From JADHUC01 sp964617665 (GTDB lineage: Bacteria > Planctomycetota > Planctomycetia > Pirellulales > Pirellulaceae): DNA of 20,243 nt. Where the stretch lies: NCBI GenBank assembly GCA_964617665.1, contig CAZUAH010000241.1, forward strand, positions 1-20,243, written 5' to 3'. This document shows positions 16,226 through 20,243 of this stretch, piece by piece (position 1 is the stretch's first letter; each line of letters opens with the position of its first letter). The position numbers and the translations under genes are program-made. The notes beneath the pieces were generated by a model, which saw nothing but the letters and a program-made list of their open reading frames with translations, did no database searches and was not told the DNA's origin.

Positions 16226-17142
16226 GTAGATCCGTGAAAGAACATTTCAGAGAAAGGGCCGAACGAATGCCAGCGAATCAAATGAACACAACTATGAAAC
16301 TAATGTTTGCATCTCTATTTGCGCTGATCCCCGTATTGGCATTTGCGAGTGATTATCAGCCGGATGAAGAACGAGTGTATAAAGCCATTAGCGACGTGGA
16401 ACTGAAACTGCATCTATTCAAGCCGGCGGATCTTCAGGCATCTGACAAGCGGCCGGCCATTGTCTTTTTCTTTGGCGGCGGGTGGTCAGGGGGACATCCC
16501 AAACAGTTCTACCAGCAGGCTGACTTTTTTGCAGAGCAGGGATTCGTGTGCTTCTCGGCAGAGTATCGAGTGAGGAGCCGGAATAGAACAACACCGTTTG
16601 AGTGTGTGAAGGACGGGAAATCCGCGATCCGCTGGGTGCGGGAGCATGCCGCCGAGTTGGGGGTCGATCCCAATCGGATCGTAGCATCCGGCGGCTCGGC
16701 GGGCGGTCACGTGGCGGCTTGCACGGGGGTTATTGAAGGGTGCGAGGAAGCCGGCGAAAAGCTGGAGATCAGTTCTATCCCAAATGCGATGATTCTGTTT
16801 AACCCGGTGCTGGACACGACGGAAAAAGGGTACGGCGCGAAAAGGTTCAAGCCGGAACAGAAGACCGATCTGTCTCCTTGCCATCAGGTGCGCAAAGGAA
16901 TCGTGCCGACCTTGCTTCTTCACGGAACTGCCGACAAAACAGTTCCTTTTGAGAATGCAGAGCGCTTTGCCCGGCTGATGAAGGAGGCGGGCAATGAGTG
17001 TAGGCTGGTTCCCTTCGAGGGCAAGGGGCACGGGTTCTTTAACAGCAAATTCTTCCGTCCCCGGACAAAGGATCTCACGACGTACGAGCAATGCACGAAA
17101 GAGTGCGTCGTCTATCTACGCTCGCTGGGATATATGAAATGA
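16222..17142 (+). CDS. Secreted alpha/beta-hydrolase esterase (BD-FAE / HSL-like)
   Basis: The protein has 306 aa from ATG 16222. A signal peptide (MKLMFASLFALIPVLAFAS) begins only at residue 25, so the true start may be ATG 16267 (residue 16) or 16282. The first start has a strong Shine-Dalgarno and overlaps the stop of sulfatase 4. The fold is alpha/beta hydrolase: oxyanion segment FFFGGGWSGG, nucleophile elbow GGSAGG with S159, acid D238 in HGTADKTVPF and base H270 in GKGHGF (numbering from the first ATG), a complete triad. Such esterases in polysaccharide loci typically remove acetyl or feruloyl groups, so deacylation of the same sulfated glycan is likely, though a general carboxylesterase cannot be excluded. 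The TGA overlaps the ATG at 17139 of the LRR gene. Confidence 0.92.
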   Translation: MSRSVKEHFRERAERMPANQMNTTMKLMFASLFALIPVLAFASDYQPDEERVYKAISDVELKLHLFKPADLQASDKRPAIVFFFGGGWSGGHPKQFYQQADFFAEQGFVCFSAEYRVRSRNRTTPFECVKDGKSAIRWVREHAAELGVDPNRIVASGGSAGGHVAACTGVIEGCEEAGEKLEISSIPNAMILFNPVLDTTEKGYGAKRFKPEQKTDLSPCHQVRKGIVPTLLLHGTADKTVPFENAERFARLMKEAGNECRLVPFEGKGHGFFNSKFFRPRTKDLTTYEQCTKECVVYLRSLGYMK

Positions 17143-19082
17143 GAGTGAACATGAAGAGGATTGCCTTGTGTTGTTCGGTTTTGGCCGCTTTGGGCTTAAC
17201 CGCGGCACATGCCGACGAGCCGATATCCATTGAGTCGTTGTTGACCGAGATGGTCGACCGCGATGCAGTGGCGCGTTTTCCTCAGCCGGATTTCCGGCTG
17301 AGGCAACAAAGCAGCTATGATAGGCTGTCCAAAACACCCGGCAAGCTAATTCTGCACGCCACCCGGAGCTACGACTACGGCACGCTTCGTATCACGGTCA
17401 ACGGACGACCCGCCGGCGCGGAAATCGACCTCTACGCAGACCGACCGATTCCGTCAGGACCGATTGAACTGGGCGTCTTTGAGCCGACGGAGAACGGCTT
17501 CACCCTTCGTGCAGAGGTCACCGGAAGTAACTCCAACAGTCGTGGCACCTATTTCGCCCTCGATTGCGTGGTGACTGTTCCCACTAAGAAGTCCCAGGTC
17601 CTTCCCGCGCTGGAGGTCCTTCCCGTGTCTGTCGTCCAGGCGTGGGAAGCGGCCGGTTTCCAAGTGGGTTGGATGCGTGAGAATGCCGTGGGCGCTCCCG
17701 TCTTCAACGTCGGAGAACAAAGCGTACCCGGAGACGTTCCAGCGTTCCGGCTTCGGCGACACAGCCGACGGCCGATGGAGGGTTTGCCGTCGCCGACGAC
17801 GACGTTTGGACTCTCCTTCCACAAAATTGGAATAGGCAACGAGGCGTTGCAGGACCTGCCTGTGATGAACAAACTCTGCATGCTCGATGTTACGATGTCG
17901 GCGGTCACCGACGAGGGGCTTTCGTATCTGTCTGGACTGCGGAACCTGCGCGTTCTTTCACTGGACGATACGCCGGTTACGACGGCGGGCCTGCGACACA
18001 TAGCCGGGTTGCCGAACTTGCGTTCGCTCCAACTCAGCGAGTGTTGGGAACTGACTGACGATTCGTTCCAACAAATCGCCAAGCTGAAGAGCTTGCAGAG
18101 ACTGCGTTTCTGGGGCGTCGACGAGTTTACGGATACAAACGCCAAGCACCTGGTCGGGTTGCCGAACCTTGAGGAACTCTATCTTGAGCGCACCAATATC
18201 ACCGACGCGGGCCTGGAGTACGTCTCCCGCATTTCCAGCCTTAGGAAGCTTGACCTTTGGTTAACCAAGGTGACCGACGAGGGGCTCAAGCATCTTGCTG
18301 CACTCGAGAAACTCGAGTCGCTCCGACTGTGGGAAACTCCGATCACCGGCACAGGCTTCGCACATCTGACCGAGCTTAACAATCTTCACAGCGTCGATCT
18401 CTCGAAGACGGCCCTGAATGATGCGGGGCTTCGACAGGTGGGACGCCTGCGCAGCCTCCATTCACTTTCGCTACTTGCGACGCAGATCACCGACGCGGGA
18501 CTCGGACACTTGGCCGAGCAGAAAGAACTGCGATCACTCGGCTTGTCGAGTACCAACGTAAGCGACGCGGGGCTTTCCCATCTGGCCGGGCTTGAGAACT
18601 TGCAGGGGCTCGGACTGCACAAGACGAAGGTGACCGACGCCGGGCTCCAGCATCTGGCCGGGCTGCGCCATCTGCGCCGGCTCTTCGTTTCGGGCGGACA
18701 AGTGACCGACGCCGGTGTGAAGAAGCTGCAAGAGTCTCTACCTGCATGCACGACAAGGTGGCCCAAACTGAAGGTCCGCGTGATCGACCAAGAGGGCCTG
18801 GCGATCGCTGGAGCAGAAGTCTTGGTGTATAGAGACGAGGATTCTTCAAGTGCCTACCCAAAACGCCACAAAACCGATGATCAGGGCTTGGCTTGGGTTT
18901 ACAGCGTATGGGACTCCTTCTGCATCAGGCTCGCACCCCGCGAAGGCAAGTACGGAACCGAGTCGATTGCAGTCCGTCGGAGCGACGACGGAACCGCATG
19001 GAAAGCCGGACGGGATGATCCTTACGTGCAGGTAACGACCTTGAAAGACAACGACGTTAGCGTCGTCGTTACCCTGCCGTAA
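17139..19082 (+). CDS. Secreted leucine-rich-repeat protein with GH172/DUF2961-like N-terminal pieces
   Basis: The protein has 647 aa from ATG 17139, which overlaps the esterase stop (ATGA); ATG 17151 is an alternative. A Sec signal peptide (MKRIALCCSVLAALGLTAAHA) comes first. Residues about 25-52 (SLLTEMVDRDAVARF, RQQSSYDR) match the start of GH172/DUF2961 enzymes. They are followed directly by a region (about 58-133: YDYGTLRITVNGRPAG, EIDLYADRP) matching the C-terminal beta domain of the same enzymes, so the catalytic core is missing. Next is a planctomycete pre-LRR region (VVQAWEAAGFQVGWM ... GDVPAFRL). Residues 257-535 hold about eleven 24-residue LRRs of the TDAGLxHLAGLxxLxxLxLxxTxV type. 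The last ~105 residues look like a carboxypeptidase-regulatory-like beta domain (LKVRVIDQEGLAIAGAEVLV). It is probably a binding or cell-surface protein rather than an enzyme. Precise partner unknown. Confidence 0.9.
   Translation: MRVNMKRIALCCSVLAALGLTAAHADEPISIESLLTEMVDRDAVARFPQPDFRLRQQSSYDRLSKTPGKLILHATRSYDYGTLRITVNGRPAGAEIDLYADRPIPSGPIELGVFEPTENGFTLRAEVTGSNSNSRGTYFALDCVVTVPTKKSQVLPALEVLPVSVVQAWEAAGFQVGWMRENAVGAPVFNVGEQSVPGDVPAFRLRRHSRRPMEGLPSPTTTFGLSFHKIGIGNEALQDLPVMNKLCMLDVTMSAVTDEGLSYLSGLRNLRVLSLDDTPVTTAGLRHIAGLPNLRSLQLSECWELTDDSFQQIAKLKSLQRLRFWGVDEFTDTNAKHLVGLPNLEELYLERTNITDAGLEYVSRISSLRKLDLWLTKVTDEGLKHLAALEKLESLRLWETPITGTGFAHLTELNNLHSVDLSKTALNDAGLRQVGRLRSLHSLSLLATQITDAGLGHLAEQKELRSLGLSSTNVSDAGLSHLAGLENLQGLGLHKTKVTDAGLQHLAGLRHLRRLFVSGGQVTDAGVKKLQESLPACTTRWPKLKVRVIDQEGLAIAGAEVLVYRDEDSSSAYPKRHKTDDQGLAWVYSVWDSFCIRLAPREGKYGTESIAVRRSDDGTAWKAGRDDPYVQVTTLKDNDVSVVVTLP
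17907..18743 (+). repeat. Leucine-rich-repeat coding array
   Basis: About eleven tandem units of roughly 72-75 nt encode 24-25-residue LRRs beginning (T/S/N)D(A/E)GL. The units are diverged at DNA level; the best conserved are TDAGLxHLAxxxxLxxLxL units at about 18490-18735. Units 2-4 are the most degenerate (TTAGL, TDDSF, TDTNA), which suggests an old array rather than a recent expansion. Confidence 0.85.
19051..19066 (+). other. Small perfect hairpin at the 3' end of the LRR gene
   Basis: ACGACG - TTAG - CGTCGT forms a 6-bp stem with a 4-nt loop, 14 bases before the LRR stop codon. No T-run follows, and it lies within codons, so it is at most a weak transcript-end or stability element. Confidence 0.2.
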
Positions 19083-19190
19083 CTGCCCACCGTGGGAACC
19101 GTGGCATTTCAAGGCGATATGCAAGAAGATCCGTGGGCAGATAGAAGCACGACGAAAATAACGGCAGAAACCAGGAGAAAGGGGCAAACG

Positions 19191-20243
19191 ATGAATGGAG
19201 AATTGCTGATGGTCGGAGCGACAGGGCTTGTCCAGCGGCTGCTACTGCCAGCCGTCATGTTGATGCTCTGCGGGTTTTCGTTGGCCGGACAGCCGCAAGA
19301 TGACGCGGCGAATCCAACACCGAACTCCGCACTCGAAACCGCCCCATCGGCAGACGCGGAGCGGATGGCGACGGAGGAATCAACAGTGAAACCGGCTGAG
19401 GCAGCCAACCATGTCGGCGAGACTGAGTTGCTGGCAAGGGCACTCGAAGCGAATCGCTACTGGTTCGACGGACCGCCGCAGCGCGTGTCCGGCTATCGTT
19501 ACACGTTCGTCCACCGCAGTGGCAAGCGGCAGGAATTCACCGTCGCCAATCTGCAGACGCCTGGCGCGTGGGTCAAACGAGGCATCACCTACACGCCGCT
19601 GGCCGCCGTATTGCTCAAGGCATTCGTTGCCCCCCAGTCGAATGTGGCGAGTATCGAGGCCGTTGAACGATCGGATGAACAGATCCTGATCCGGTTCCAG
19701 ACAGACGGCTCTCTTGGGTCGAGGCTCGGAGGCGGCGTTTCCGGAAGCTGGTCCGGTTATATCCACTACAAGCTAGGCAGCGGCACACTCCGTCTGGATG
19801 CCAAGACGCTCATGCCAATGGAGTTGGCGTCAACCTTCCGCGACGACAATCGCGACAAGGAGACGGTCGTAACCGAACGATTGAGTGAGCCGTTCCAGGT
19901 CGATTCGGGCCATTGGGTTCCGCTGCGAGTCGAGGCGGTTCGCCAGGAGCGAGAGTTCAAGAACGGACAGGTGGACGACGAGAGTACCTCTCGTTTCGAT
20001 TGGGCGTTCCGCGTCTACGAACCCGGTCTCTGGCTGTTTGATGCGGAGCCGACCGCAGATGGAACCGCCTTCGGTTACCGCCTGGAAAACGTCATGATCG
20101 GCGATGTTCAGAATTCCAGGATCCAGGCAGCCAGTTCCGCTGTGACGGCGATTCAAAGGATAAAGGAGCAGACGTCGGGCGGTAGCTGTCCAATGTTTGC
20201 GCAGGGCGAAGCGTGGGGCGAATGTCGTTGCCCTGATCAATTA
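19191..20243 (+). CDS. Secreted protein of unknown function, truncated by the right edge
   Basis: An open frame of 351 codons from ATG 19191 to the window end has no stop. An AGGAG site (19173-19177) lies 13 bases upstream, with AAAGGGG nearer. The N terminus MNGELLMVGATGLVQR, then LLLPAVMLMLCGFSLAG, is a long signal peptide, followed by a low-complexity Ala/Pro/Glu/Thr stretch to about residue 75. The globular part has YWFDGPPQRVSGYRYTFVHR, SGSWSGYIHYKLGSGTLRL, DAKTLMPMELASTFRDDN and HWVPLRVEAVRQEREF. Alternating strands with a 'DAKTLMP' phrase recall LolA/RseB-like open beta-barrels that bind lipids, but that is a weak resemblance and I do not assign a family. The Cys-rich end (SCPMFAQGEAWGECRCP) differs from the rest and may open another domain. 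It lies 108 bases after the LRR gene, same strand, possibly in the same transcript. Confidence 0.75.
   Translation, partial: MNGELLMVGATGLVQRLLLPAVMLMLCGFSLAGQPQDDAANPTPNSALETAPSADAERMATEESTVKPAEAANHVGETELLARALEANRYWFDGPPQRVSGYRYTFVHRSGKRQEFTVANLQTPGAWVKRGITYTPLAAVLLKAFVAPQSNVASIEAVERSDEQILIRFQTDGSLGSRLGGGVSGSWSGYIHYKLGSGTLRLDAKTLMPMELASTFRDDNRDKETVVTERLSEPFQVDSGHWVPLRVEAVRQEREFKNGQVDDESTSRFDWAFRVYEPGLWLFDAEPTADGTAFGYRLENVMIGDVQNSRIQAASSAVTAIQRIKEQTSGGSCPMFAQGEAWGECRCPDQL

Noticed and set aside
17907..18743. Tandem repeats that might look like a CRISPR or satellite array
   Set aside because: Units of about 72-75 nt are in frame and encode leucine-rich repeats; there are no identical repeats with unique spacers.
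19051..19066. Hairpin as an intrinsic terminator
   Set aside because: Stem is only 6 bp, lies within the coding sequence and is not followed by a T-tract.
1..20243. tRNA, rRNA, CRISPR or phage modules
   Set aside because: None seen on reading; apart from the RAYT stub there are no integrase, phage or RNA-gene signatures.

Overview
The window looks like a scaffold from an uncultured Planctomycetota-type bacterium, probably a metagenome assembly because it contains a run of exactly 100 N. The taxonomic hint comes from gene content. There are many secreted S1 sulfatases without SusC/SusD partners, a Tat-exported GH116 enzyme, a secreted LRR protein with the 'AWE..G..VGWM' pre-LRR region that I associate with Planctomycetes, and a multi-span membrane protein of a planctomycete-like type. 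No rRNA, tRNA or marker gene is present, so the assignment is an inference.

Layout. (a) 1-3465 is a mosaic of fragments and accessory genes. It holds the 3' part of a minus-strand six-hairpin-like glycan-active protein that runs off the left edge, then a 5'-truncated HEAT-repeat fragment on the plus strand abutting it head-on at about 700. Next come an intact pentapeptide-repeat/TIR-like fusion protein, a stub of a REP-associated (Y1/RAYT) transposase next to a short inverted repeat, an unrecognised possible fragment, and a seven-span membrane protein. (b) 3593-19082, possibly continuing to the right edge, is a run of plus-strand genes with short spacers or ATGA overlaps. In order these are sulfatase 1, a GH141-like parallel beta-helix protein (start interrupted by the N gap), sulfatase 2, a GH116 beta-glycosidase, sulfatase 3, sulfatase 4, an alpha/beta-hydrolase esterase, an LRR protein with GH172-like N-terminal pieces, and an edge-truncated secreted protein of unknown function. 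A plausible promoter and a strong ribosome-binding site precede sulfatase 1.

How the genes work together (inference). All products of the long run carry export signals, so this reads as an extracytoplasmic pathway for a sulfated, probably O-acylated polysaccharide. Four sulfatases remove sulfate esters, the esterase removes acyl groups, and the GH141-like and GH116 enzymes cleave glycosidic bonds. The GH141-like enzyme hints at a fucose-containing substrate. Sulfatase 2 and GH116, which are neighbours, share a beta-sandwich-like accessory module. No sulfatase-maturing enzyme, transporter or regulator is encoded within the window.

Most unusual points: the LRR protein appears to have absorbed both ends of a GH172/DUF2961 enzyme without its catalytic core; the pentapeptide/TIR-like fusion; the shared module in sulfatase 2 and GH116; a scaffold gap whose flanks overlap by four bases and restore a complete signal peptide; and the head-on junction of two truncated genes near 700.
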